Origin: Kutzneria chonburiensis
Lineage (GTDB): Bacteria > Actinomycetota > Actinomycetes > Mycobacteriales > Pseudonocardiaceae
NCBI RefSeq assembly: GCF_028622115.1
Contig: NZ_CP097263.1
Span: 5,642,001-5,706,000, forward strand
Length of the DNA: 64,000 nt
Direction of reading: 5' to 3'
Part shown: in pieces, positions 1-7,845 of the stretch
Numbering within the stretch: the stretch's first letter is position 1
How the letters are laid out: each line of letters starts with the position of its first letter
Made by a program: the position numbers and the translations under genes
Notes under the pieces: model-generated
What the model was told of the DNA's origin: nothing
What the model saw: the letters and a program-made list of their open reading frames with translations, nothing else
Databases searched by the model: none

Positions 1-1986
1 CAACACCGGCCGGCCGCCCACCTGCGCCGCCCGCACCACGGCCAGATGCCGTTGCGCCGCAACGTGATCGCCGCGGTGCAGCGTGACCAGCGCGGCAATG
101 CTGTGGTCGGACGCGGCCACCACGGGGTTCCTGAGCTCGTCGGCCAGCAGGTCGACGTCGACCAGCGCCTGGTCCCAGCGGCCCGAGTCGTACGCCATCT
201 GTACGAGGGCACTCTGCGCCTGGGCCAGCCGCACGGTGTTGCCGACGTGCTCGGCCAGCTGCCGCACGTCCTGCGCGGCGGCCACCGCCTCGTCGCAGCG
301 GTCGACGCCACCAAGCGCCACCGCGCGGTTGATCCGCAGCAGCAGGCTGAGCTCGGCGGTCGCCCCGTCGCGGCCGATCACGCGTACGGCGTGGTCGAGC
401 AGCTCCAGCGCACCGGCCATGTCGCCGCGCAGAATCAGCAGGATGCTGCGCACGTGCAGGGACCAGCCGATCACCCACTCGTCGGCCGGCGCGGCGTCGG
501 CGGCGTCCAGCGCGGCCTTCTCGGCGGCGTCGGAATCGCCGAGATTCCAGTGCGCCCGCGCGGTCAGCACGAGCAGCCGGGCCCGCGCCCGACCGGTGGT
601 GGCCGGATCGGCCAGCGCACGGTCCAGGTCGACCAGCGACTGGGCGACGTGGCCGCTCATGCCGCGGCATTGCAGAAGAATGTGGTGCAGCCACACGATC
701 TGCACGGTGTCCGAGGACAGCGCGAGCGCACGGGTGGCCACGTGCTCGGCCTCGTCGAAGTCGCCGGTGCGGTAGAGCGCGTCGGCGAACCGGCTGGCCA
801 GCGACAGCCGTCGGGCGTCCCAGCGCGGCATGGCCAGCACGCGCCGGAACAGGTCCACCGCGGCCGACGGCGACTGGCCGATGAGCGCGCCGGCGTTGTC
901 GCACAACCAATCCACGGTCCACTCGTCGGCGCCGGACGCCACCAGCAGCTGCTTGGCCACGCGCTCGACCGGCGCGCCGGCGCCGTCGAGCAGTCGGGCC
1001 GCGTCCAGGTGCCAGGCCGTCCGCACCGACGGCGACATGCGTTCGTACAGGGCGGATCGCACCAGCGCGTGCCGGAAGGACAGGCCGTCGCCGGCCTCGA
1101 CCAGCACGCCGGCCGTGGTCGCCTGGTCCAGCGCGGGCAACAGCTCGACGACCGACCGACCGAGCACGACGCCGAGATCGGCCACCGAGAACACGAGCCC
1201 GATCAGGGTCGCGGCCCGCAGCACGTGCCGGGTCTGCTCGGACAGGAAGTCCAGCCGGTGGTCGATGGCGGCGGCCAGCGAGCCCGGCCGAGTCGCGCCG
1301 CCGGCCAGCGCGGTGACGAGTTCCGTGGTGTACAAAGGGTTTCCGGCCGCGTCCTCGGCGTGCCGGAGCAGCTCGTCGGTCGGCGGCGCGCCGACCAGCC
1401 GGGCCACCAGCTCGCCGATCGCGTCGGCCGCCAGCGGACCGAGGCTGATCTGGCCGTCGGGGCCGAGCTGCCGCCACAGCGCGGACAGGTCGTCGCGCAC
1501 CGGCACCGGCCGCAGCGTGCCGATCAGCAGCAGCGGCAGCTGGTCCACGAGTTTGAGCAGCCGGCTGAACACCGCGACGGTGACCTTGTCGGCCCACTGG
1601 AGGTCGTCGATCGCCAGCACCACCGGGCCGTCGGCGCACAGCTCCTCGACCATGCCCAGCACGCGTTCGGCCGCGACGGCAGTGGGATCGACCACGGTCG
1701 GGACCTCGCCGCGCAGCAGCCGCAGCACCGCCTGGCCGTCGTCGGAACGCTCCGCGTGCAGGGCCTCCAGCAGCGGCAACAGCGGTAGCAGCCGGCCCAG
1801 CTCGTCGCCCGCGCCGCAGAACACGCGGCAGCCGTTCTCCCGGGCCGCGTCGCACACCGTGCGCAGCAGCGTGGTCTTGCCGATGCCGGGTTCGCCGTCG
1901 ACCAGCGCCGCGCCACCCCGGCCACCGGCGAGGTCACGGACTCGGACGGTCAGCCGGGCCAGTTCACGGCTCCGCCCGATCAGCAT
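1..1986 (-). CDS. LuxR-family ATP-binding regulator (LAL type), 3' end outside window
   Basis: The frame is open from an ATG at 1986 to the left edge (662 codons without stop), so the gene is cut by the window. Residues 31-39 read GEPGIGKTT, a Walker A motif, and a Walker B-like LAIDDLQWAD follows near residue 115; this AAA/STAND ATPase start is followed by several hundred residues of Ala/Leu-rich helical repeats. That order is typical of large ATP-binding LuxR (MalT-like) regulators, whose DNA-binding LuxR helix-turn-helix lies at the extreme C-terminus and would be beyond position 1 here. Family knowledge suggests an ATP- and ligand-gated transcription activator; the target is unknown. It is divergent from a small secreted-peptide gene across an AT-rich spacer. 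A purely enzymatic STAND ATPase lacking the HTH cannot be excluded. Confidence 0.85.
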   Translation of the reverse strand, partial: MLIGRSRELARLTVRVRDLAGGRGGAALVDGEPGIGKTTLLRTVCDAARENGCRVFCGAGDELGRLLPLLPLLEALHAERSDDGQAVLRLLRGEVPTVVDPTAVAAERVLGMVEELCADGPVVLAIDDLQWADKVTVAVFSRLLKLVDQLPLLLIGTLRPVPVRDDLSALWRQLGPDGQISLGPLAADAIGELVARLVGAPPTDELLRHAEDAAGNPLYTTELVTALAGGATRPGSLAAAIDHRLDFLSEQTRHVLRAATLIGLVFSVADLGVVLGRSVVELLPALDQATTAGVLVEAGDGLSFRHALVRSALYERMSPSVRTAWHLDAARLLDGAGAPVERVAKQLLVASGADEWTVDWLCDNAGALIGQSPSAAVDLFRRVLAMPRWDARRLSLASRFADALYRTGDFDEAEHVATRALALSSDTVQIVWLHHILLQCRGMSGHVAQSLVDLDRALADPATTGRARARLLVLTARAHWNLGDSDAAEKAALDAADAAPADEWVIGWSLHVRSILLILRGDMAGALELLDHAVRVIGRDGATAELSLLLRINRAVALGGVDRCDEAVAAAQDVRQLAEHVGNTVRLAQAQSALVQMAYDSGRWDQALVDVDLLADELRNPVVAASDHSIAALVTLHRGDHVAAQRHLAVVRAAQVGGRPVL

Positions 1987-2182
1987 GCGCGCCAGAATAC
2001 AACAAAAACGGAAGCTGAACAAGACATTTCATTTAATAGAACCATTCGAGGTGAACACCGGACGACACAATTGCTGCTCAGTGTTCATTCGCCGCTGGTC
2101 CGAGTGTCATACGACGACTGCCACCCTAGGTGTCGAATCGCGCACCACCTGTGTACTGATGCGAAGTCATCACGGAGGAACA
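1987..2182. promoter_or_regulatory. AT-rich divergent intergenic region with a TGAACAC/GTGTTCA dyad
   Basis: This spacer between the LAL regulator and the small peptide gene is strikingly AT-rich over about 1995-2050 compared with its surroundings. It holds an inverted repeat, TGAACAC at 2052-2058 and GTGTTCA at 2081-2087, a plausible operator for a dimeric regulator. No clear -35/-10 pair could be assigned. That it serves both divergent genes is inference from layout. Confidence 0.45.
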
Positions 2183-2311
2183 ATGCGCTTCACCCTGGCC
2201 GTCGTGGCGATCGCACTCGCCATTTTCGCTGGTGCCGGCGCTGCCGCCGTCGCGGCAACGTCGCAGACGACCGATTCCGCGGCCCCCGCGATCGGTATGC
2301 CCTACGACTAG
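2183..2311 (+). CDS. 42-residue secreted peptide precursor
   Basis: An ATG at 2183 follows a strong ribosome-binding site, GGAGGAA at 2174-2180, with ideal spacing. The product begins MRFTLAVVAIALAIFAGAG, a basic start and a hydrophobic core, then AAVAA resembling a signal-peptidase I site, leaving a mature peptide of about 17-18 residues that ends GMPYD. No domain is recognisable. It stops 11 bp from the convergent dinB stop and is divergent from the LAL-type regulator, so a peptide/regulator relationship is possible but unproven. The good Shine-Dalgarno and clean signal peptide argue for a real gene; the short length is the main doubt. Confidence 0.6.
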   Translation: MRFTLAVVAIALAIFAGAGAAAVAATSQTTDSAAPAIGMPYD

Positions 2312-2321
2312 ACGACCTATT

Positions 2322-3581
2322 TCACTCCCGTTCTTTACGAGTTGTTCGCCCCAGCAACGAGGCTGGGCGCACGGCCGCGCCGCCGAATCGGGAACGTGCC
2401 GAGTCGGCGGCCTGGTCCGCTTCCCGCCAGCCCCGCTCGGGGGCGTCCATGAACAGTTGTTCGCCGATCTCGGACGCCTGGGCCAATTGCTCGACCCGTA
2501 CACCGATCAGCCGAACGGCACCATACGGAACGTTCTCGAGTAGCAGTTTCACGGCGGCTTGATAGACCTCCTGGGTGACATCGGTGGCCACCTGGAGGGT
2601 TTTCGAGCGGGTGATCGTGGTGAAGTCCTCGAACCGCACCTTGATCGACACCGTCCGGGCCCGCAGGCCACGGGACCGCAGCGAGGACGCCGTCCGCTCG
2701 GACAGGTGCAGCAGCTCCCGCTTGAGCAGCTCCCGGTCGTGGTGGTCGACCTCGAACGTCTCCTCGGCGCCGATCGACTTCTCGGCCGAGTCCGGCACCA
2801 CCGCCCGCGAGTCGAATCCGTTGGCCAGCGCGTAGAGGTGATCGGCCGCGGCCACGCCGACCACCCGGCGCAGTCGCGCGACCGGTGCCTTGGCGACATC
2901 GCCGACCGTGTGCATGTCGATGCGCTCCAACGCTTCCGCGCTGCGCGCGCCCACACCCCACAGCGCCGACACCGGCAGCGGGTGTAGGAACTCGAGCATC
3001 TGTTCCTTGGGCACCACCACCATGCCGTCCGGCTTGGCCAGACCCGAGGCCAGCTTGGCCACGAACTTGGTCGAGGCCACGCCGACCGAGCAGTTGACCC
3101 CGGTCCGGTCCAGCACGTCGATCCGCAGCTGCGCGCCGATCCTGGACGGCGTCGTGCGCAGTCGTTTGAGCGCGCCGGAGACGTCAAGGAAGGCCTCGTC
3201 CAGGCTGAGCGGCTCGACCAGCGGCGTCAGCTCCCGGAACAGGTTCATGACCGTGCGGGACGCTTCCGTGTACAGCTCGAACGTGGGCGAGATGAACACC
3301 GCGTGCGGGCACAGCCGGCGGGCCCGCGTGGTCGGCATGGCCGAGCGGACGCCGAAGCCGCGGGCGATGTAGTTGGCCGAGGACACCACGCCCCGATTGC
3401 CCGTACCGCCCACGATGACCGGTTTGTCGCGTAGCTCCGGACGTTCGCGGATCTCCACCGACGCATAGAAAGCATCCATGTCGACGTGCAGGATCGGACA
3501 GCCGGCATCGTCCGGCCACACCGTGTCGGACACCCGGAACCGCTCCACCAGGCCGCGGGGCAGATTGCCGCTGCGCCCCAT
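2322..3581 (-). CDS. dinB: DNA polymerase IV (Y-family)
   Basis: The product is a 419-residue Y-family translesion polymerase. The palm begins with ILHVDMDAFYASVE, carrying the first catalytic Asp and the steric-gate Tyr/Phe region; the second acidic motif LSLDEAFLDVSG follows, then the helix-hairpin-helix thumb (ALWGVGARSAEAL) and a little-finger domain. It is expected to copy past damaged bases in the cytoplasm. The start at ATG 3581 (MGRSGNL) was chosen over an upstream ATG at 3707 because the extra 42 residues overlap the long hairpin at 3659-3713 and look non-coding. No beta-clamp motif was assigned with confidence at the C-terminus (ending RKERE). Confidence 0.93.
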   Translation of the reverse strand: MGRSGNLPRGLVERFRVSDTVWPDDAGCPILHVDMDAFYASVEIRERPELRDKPVIVGGTGNRGVVSSANYIARGFGVRSAMPTTRARRLCPHAVFISPTFELYTEASRTVMNLFRELTPLVEPLSLDEAFLDVSGALKRLRTTPSRIGAQLRIDVLDRTGVNCSVGVASTKFVAKLASGLAKPDGMVVVPKEQMLEFLHPLPVSALWGVGARSAEALERIDMHTVGDVAKAPVARLRRVVGVAAADHLYALANGFDSRAVVPDSAEKSIGAEETFEVDHHDRELLKRELLHLSERTASSLRSRGLRARTVSIKVRFEDFTTITRSKTLQVATDVTQEVYQAAVKLLLENVPYGAVRLIGVRVEQLAQASEIGEQLFMDAPERGWREADQAADSARSRFGGAAVRPASLLGRTTRKERE

Positions 3582-3658
3582 GCCGCACACCCCTCGATCA
3601 CACGTTCGACTCGTCCACGCCGAGTCTAACCCCGCCCCCTGACACTCCCCGCCCCTTT

Positions 3659-3713
3659 CGCCACATGCGCTTCCCATGTGGCGTCTGGTGCCACATAGGA
3701 AGCGCATGTGGCG
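3659..3713. repeat. long nested hairpin upstream of dinB and the sedolisin gene
   Basis: A 16-bp perfect inverted repeat (3659-3674 with 3698-3713) encloses a second one of 7 bp (3676-3682 with 3690-3696) around a 7-nt loop; the single unpaired position between them is 3675/3697. The resulting stem has 23 pairs. It lies between the divergent starts of dinB (3581) and the secreted protease (3826), so it is not a simple terminator of either. It could be a protein-binding palindrome, a mobile palindromic element or a structured leader. Confidence 0.7.
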
Positions 3714-3825
3714 CGGGCCGGTTCGTAACTGTGAGTGCGGCCAGTCGTTTGGCGGAGTGTCACCCGTGCGGGTGGCACGGGACGATCCAGTCCCGGTTCG
3801 TGACGTGAGTCACCTTGGAGGCGGA

Positions 3826-5070
3826 ATGTCACCCTGCGGCAGATCCCGAATCCTGACCATCCTCGCGCTGGCCGCCGCCGCGCTCGTCCCCCTGTCCCTC
3901 ACCGCGCCCGCGGCCCAGGCCGCGCCCCTGCTCTCCGGTGGCCTCGTCGATCTCGGCTGTGCCACGAGCCACGCTCACTTCCACTGCCTCGGCAAGGCGA
4001 TCAAGTCGCCGAACGGCCCCGGCCCGATGACCGTGACCGCACCCGTCGGCCTCGCGCCGGCCGACATCCAGTCCGCCTACGGTCTGGCCGGCAAGACGTC
4101 CGGCGGCCGCACCGTGGCCATTGTGGACGCCATGGACGCGCCGACCGCCGAGGCCGACCTCGCCGTCTTCCGCAGCAAGCGCGGGCTGTCCCCGTGCACC
4201 ACCGCCAACGGGTGCTTCAAGAAGGTCAACCAGAACGGGGCCGCCAGCCCCCTGCCGGCCGGCGACTTCGGCTGGGCCGAGGAGATCAGCCTCGACCTCG
4301 ACGCCGTCTCGGCGACCTGCCCCGACTGCCACATCCTGTTGGTGGAGGCCAATTCCGCCGACACCGACCCGTTGATGACCGCTGTGGACACCGCCGCCAA
4401 CACCCCCGGTGTGGTGGCCATCTCCAACAGCTACGGCGGGGCCGAGGACGGCACCATCACCGCCGCTGACGTGCACCTCAACCACCCCGGCATCGCCGTC
4501 ACCGCCTCCTCCGGCGACTCCGGCTACGGCGTCAGCTGGCCCGCGTCTTCGCCGTACGTCACCGCCGTCGGCGGCACCACGTTGACCAAGGCCGCCGGCA
4601 CCCCTCGCGGCTGGACCGAGAAGACGTGGTCCGGCGCCGGCAGCGGCTGCTCCACCATCGAGCCCAAGCCCGCCTGGCAGCACGACACCGCCTGCACCAA
4701 GCGCACCGTCGCCGACGTCTCCGCCGACGCCGATCCCGCTTCCGGCCTGGGCATCTACGACACCTACAACTCGTGCGGCACCAGCTCGTTCTGCGACTTC
4801 CTCATCGCACTCGGGCTGGCCCAGGGCGCTGACGGCTGGGTGCAGGTCGGCGGCACCAGCCTCTCGTCGCCGATCATCGCCAGCGTCTACGCGCTGGCCG
4901 GCAACTCCGTCACCTCGGGCTCCTACCCGTACGCCCACACGTCCGGCCTGAACGACATCACCACCGGCAACAACGGCACCACCTGCGGCGGTAGCTACCT
5001 CTGCACCGCCGGCCCCGGCTACGACGGCCCGACCGGCCTCGGCACTCCCAACGGGGTCAGCGCATTCTGA
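3826..5070 (+). CDS. Secreted sedolisin-like (S53) serine-carboxyl peptidase without prodomain
   Basis: A 414-residue product with a signal peptide (about residues 1-32, ending AAQA). The start ATG 3826 has GGAG at 3817-3820; longer in-frame starts would run into the hairpin at 3659-3713. Sedolisin motifs are present: the E-x-x-x-D pair E153/D157 in EEISLDLD, oxyanion-type D231 in SSGDSGYG, nucleophile S345 in GGTSLSSP, and the late DVSADADP segment. Unlike classical S53 enzymes it has only about 50 residues before the catalytic domain, so the pro-kumamolisin domain is missing; compare the full-length relative at 13531-15522. Predicted extracellular acid peptidase; the prodomain loss suggests different folding control or reduced activity. 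Confidence 0.85.
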   Translation: MSPCGRSRILTILALAAAALVPLSLTAPAAQAAPLLSGGLVDLGCATSHAHFHCLGKAIKSPNGPGPMTVTAPVGLAPADIQSAYGLAGKTSGGRTVAIVDAMDAPTAEADLAVFRSKRGLSPCTTANGCFKKVNQNGAASPLPAGDFGWAEEISLDLDAVSATCPDCHILLVEANSADTDPLMTAVDTAANTPGVVAISNSYGGAEDGTITAADVHLNHPGIAVTASSGDSGYGVSWPASSPYVTAVGGTTLTKAAGTPRGWTEKTWSGAGSGCSTIEPKPAWQHDTACTKRTVADVSADADPASGLGIYDTYNSCGTSSFCDFLIALGLAQGADGWVQVGGTSLSSPIIASVYALAGNSVTSGSYPYAHTSGLNDITTGNNGTTCGGSYLCTAGPGYDGPTGLGTPNGVSAF

Positions 5071-5076
5071 CCGCTA

Positions 5077-5108
5077 CTCGCCCGCCGGCCTCAGGGTCGG
5101 CGGGCGAG
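5077..5108. terminator. Convergent-gene hairpin
   Basis: Perfect 11-bp arms, 5077-5087 and 5098-5108, with a 10-nt loop. It lies just after the sedolisin stop and overlaps the last codons of the convergent methyltransferase. No T-run follows, as usual in high-GC actinobacteria. Bidirectional termination is inferred from position. Confidence 0.7.
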
Positions 5109-5810
5109 GGCGTGCAGGCGGGAGGCGACGTCGCGGAGCGGGGCCTGGGTGGCGGCGGCGACCTCGAGTTGCGCAAGCGCTTCCGCGGCGCCGGGGTTGC
5201 CCTCCAGCACGGCGCCGGGGACGAGATCGGCGACGACGCCGTAGCCCTGGAGGAGCTCGACGTCCAGGCCGGCCGCGCTCAACGCCGACCGCAGGCTGTC
5301 CACATCGAACCGGCGCTTGAGGGTGTCGTCGGGCAGCTGGCCCTCGGGGTCGTCGAGCAGCTGACGGGCGTCGACGAGACGGCCGGCCAGCACGCGGTTG
5401 ATCAGGGCGGCGTAGCGGTTGGCGACCAGCACGGACACGGCACCGCCGGGGGCGGCGGCACCGGCCAACTGGGACAGCGCCGCCGGGAGGTCGTCGACGA
5501 ACTCCAACACGCCGTGACCGAGGACCAGGTCGGCGCCGCCGGCGGGGACGAGCTCGGACAGGGCGTCACTGTCGCCCTGGACGGCGGTCACGTGGTCGGC
5601 GACGCCGGCCTCGACGGCCCGCCGCTGGAGCGTGGCCAGGGCGTTCGGGCTGGGATCGACGACCGTGACCAGGCACCCCGCGGCGGCCAGCGGCACGGCC
5701 CACACGCCGGAACCGCCGCCGACGTCCAGCACACGGGGCGCCTCGGCGTGCCGGCGGCGGACCGCGGCCAGCTCGGTGTCGAGCGCCAGGCGGACGGCAT
5801 CGGGTCGCAT
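5091..5810 (-). CDS. Class I SAM-dependent methyltransferase
   Basis: The 239-residue product has a Rossmann methyltransferase core: motif I VLDVGGGSGVWAVPLA (about residues 27-42), the acidic end of strand beta-2 in VTVVDPSP, and GADLVLGHGVLEFVDD as the motif IV region. The fold resembles the SmtA/UbiE-like group acting on small molecules or tRNA; the substrate cannot be read from sequence. ATG 5810 is the start. It is divergent from the ParA-like gene at 5879 with only 68 bp between, so a shared promoter region is likely. Confidence 0.85.
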   Translation of the reverse strand: MRPDAVRLALDTELAAVRRRHAEAPRVLDVGGGSGVWAVPLAAAGCLVTVVDPSPNALATLQRRAVEAGVADHVTAVQGDSDALSELVPAGGADLVLGHGVLEFVDDLPAALSQLAGAAAPGGAVSVLVANRYAALINRVLAGRLVDARQLLDDPEGQLPDDTLKRRFDVDSLRSALSAAGLDVELLQGYGVVADLVPGAVLEGNPGAAEALAQLEVAAATQAPLRDVASRLHALARRP

Positions 5811-5878
5811 GGGCCCGAGTCTATGGGTGTGCCGGTGTCGTGATCTGCGCGGCTTGTCGGAGACCGTAGGCTGCCCGT

Positions 5879-6826
5879 GTGCATACGGTTGCGGTGTTGA
5901 GCCTCAAGGGCGGTGTCGGCAAGACGACGGTTGCCTTGGGCCTGGCCTCGGCGGCGTTGCGCCGGGGTGTGCGCACCCTGGTGGTGGACCTGGACCCGCA
6001 GTGCAACTCGACGGCGACACTGGAACCGGCCGACACCGAGGCCACGCTGTTCCACGTGCTGCAGAAGCCGACGCCGGAGAACGTGCGGGCGGCGATCGCC
6101 CCCAGCGGCTGGGGTGAGGGCGTCGATGTGCTGGTCGGCGCCGAGGAGGTGGAGGGGCTCAACCACCCCGACCCCGGCACGAACAAGCTCAGCCGGCTGG
6201 AGACCGCCCTGGCGGCCGTGCACGACATGCTGGAGGAGGACGAGCAGCCGTACCAGCTGGTCCTGCTGGACTGCCCGCCCTCGCTCGGCCAACTGACCCG
6301 GTCGGCGCTGGTCGCGGCGGACCGGGCGCTGCTGGTCACCGAGCCGACCATGTTCGCCGTGTCCGGCGTGCAGCGGGCGTTCGAGGCGGTCCAGGCCGAA
6401 CGTGAGGCCCACAACCCCGACCTTCAGCCGCTCGGCGTGGTGGTCAACCGGGTGCGGCCGCGGTCGCACGAGCACCAGTTCCGCATCGACGAGCTGCGGG
6501 ACATCTTCGGGCCGCTGGTGATGCCGGTGGCGCTGCCGGACCGGCTGGCGGTGCAGCAGGCGCAGGGCGCGTGCATGCCGATCCACATGTGGAACACGCC
6601 GGGGGCGCGCGAGGTGGCGCTGGCGTTCAACCTGCTGCTGGCCCGGGTGCTGCGGTCCAGGAGCAGGCGAACCCGCTCGGTGTTCGCTCCGCCCGAGGAG
6701 GAGGTCTACGAGGAGGCGCCGGAGGAGACTCCGGAGGACGTCGCCGAGAAGACGACCGAGGAGCACACGCCGCCGGAGGCCGGTCCCATCGGCCGGCCGC
6801 AGTTCATGGAACCGCACCTGCCCTGA
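5879..6826 (+). CDS. ParA/Soj-like ATPase (orphan)
   Basis: The 315-residue product starts at GTG 5879 with MHTVAVLSLKGGVGKTTVAL, a deviant Walker A of the ParA/MinD superfamily, then LVVDLDPQCNSTATL (switch) and VLLDCPPSLGQLTRSAL (Walker B region). The C-terminal 45 residues are highly acidic (EEEVYEEAPEETPED), which is not part of the usual fold. No parB or centromere-like repeat is next to it, so it is not an obvious replicon-partition gene; roles in positioning a protein complex are possible. Its TGA overlaps the ATG of the following glycosylase by one base (TGATG), which suggests translational coupling. Confidence 0.87.
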   Translation: MHTVAVLSLKGGVGKTTVALGLASAALRRGVRTLVVDLDPQCNSTATLEPADTEATLFHVLQKPTPENVRAAIAPSGWGEGVDVLVGAEEVEGLNHPDPGTNKLSRLETALAAVHDMLEEDEQPYQLVLLDCPPSLGQLTRSALVAADRALLVTEPTMFAVSGVQRAFEAVQAEREAHNPDLQPLGVVVNRVRPRSHEHQFRIDELRDIFGPLVMPVALPDRLAVQQAQGACMPIHMWNTPGAREVALAFNLLLARVLRSRSRRTRSVFAPPEEEVYEEAPEETPEDVAEKTTEEHTPPEAGPIGRPQFMEPHLP

Positions 6827-7623
6827 TGCCCGAGGGCGACACGGTATTCCTCACCGCGCACCGGCTGCACGACGCGTTGGCCGGCAATACCTTGACGCGC
6901 GGGGAGATCCGGCACCCCTCACTGTCTACTGTGGACCTCGCCGGCCGCGAGGTGGCCGGCGTCGGCTCCGTGGGCAAGCACATCTTCACCCGCCTGGCCG
7001 ACGGCCTCAGTCTGCACAGCCACCTCCGGATGGACGGCAGCTGGCACCTCTACCGTCCCGGCGAGTCCTGGCGTCGGCCGTCGCACCAGATCAGGGCCAT
7101 TCTGTCCACTTCGGACAGATCTGCTGTCGGTTTTCTCTTGCACGACCTGGAGTTGCTACCCACCGCCGAGGAGTCGCGCCTGGTCGGCCATCTCGGACCC
7201 GACCTGCTGCACCCCTCCTGGGACGCCGACATGGCCGCCGAAGCCGCTCGCCGGCTGGCCGCCGATCCCGCCCGTCAACTCGGGCTGGCGCTGCTGGACC
7301 AGCGCGTGATGGCCGGCGTCGGCAACCTGTACAAGGCCGAGGTCTGTTTCCTGCTCCGCGTCTCGCCGTGGTCCCCCGTGTCGGCCATCGACCCTGCTCA
7401 CGCGGTCGAGCTCAGTCACAAGTTGTTGCTACGCAACGCCTGGCGGCCCGAGCAGTCCACCACCGGCGAGCTGACGCGGGGCCGTCAGCATTATGTCTAC
7501 GAACGTGGCGGCAAACGCTGCCTGCGGTGCGGCCATGGCGTCGTCCGGGCGATGCAGGGCAGCGGCCTTCAGCAACGCCCCACCTGGTACTGCCCGCACT
7601 GCCAGCCCGGGCCGACCGCGTGA
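6826..7623 (+). CDS. nei: Fpg/Nei-family DNA glycosylase (endonuclease VIII-like, Nei2 type)
   Basis: The 265-residue protein begins MPEGDTVFLTAHRL; after Met removal the N-terminal Pro and Glu are the catalytic nucleophile and acid of the Nei/Fpg family. The helix-two-turn-helix segment reads LDQRVMAGVGNLYKAE, and the C-terminus has a four-cysteine zinc finger (CLRC ... CPHC). Such enzymes excise oxidised pyrimidines and cleave the abasic site. PEGDT rather than PELPE favours Nei over Fpg (MutM). The start codon overlaps the ParA-like stop, placing both in one transcript; a functional link between them is unclear. Confidence 0.92.
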   Translation: MPEGDTVFLTAHRLHDALAGNTLTRGEIRHPSLSTVDLAGREVAGVGSVGKHIFTRLADGLSLHSHLRMDGSWHLYRPGESWRRPSHQIRAILSTSDRSAVGFLLHDLELLPTAEESRLVGHLGPDLLHPSWDADMAAEAARRLAADPARQLGLALLDQRVMAGVGNLYKAEVCFLLRVSPWSPVSAIDPAHAVELSHKLLLRNAWRPEQSTTGELTRGRQHYVYERGGKRCLRCGHGVVRAMQGSGLQQRPTWYCPHCQPGPTA

Positions 7624-7845
7624 CTTTGCTGTAGCGGCAAGCATTGTACGCCTCGCACGTTCTCAGCGATTCCCCATGTATCCGGCCCCGGCGTGTGTAC
7701 TCTTGACGTCACGGGGGATCTTTCCTGCACGGCCGATGACCACGGGGGTGACCGGCCGCTAGGTCCGCGACACCGAGTTCGCACACACGCCGATGGCGCT
7801 CGCTCTGGGGAGGGCGGCCCTCGGCGCACGCACTGAGGGGGTTCA

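Noticed and set aside
46-1788. A 580-codon plus-strand open frame and others opposite the LAL regulator
   Set aside because: Arg/Gln/His-rich shadow of the minus-strand P-loop ATPase frame; no domain and no ribosome site.
7704-7711. Another TGACGTCA before the haem peroxidase
   Set aside because: A single copy of an 8-bp word is expected about once by chance in 64 kb; no array or spacing.
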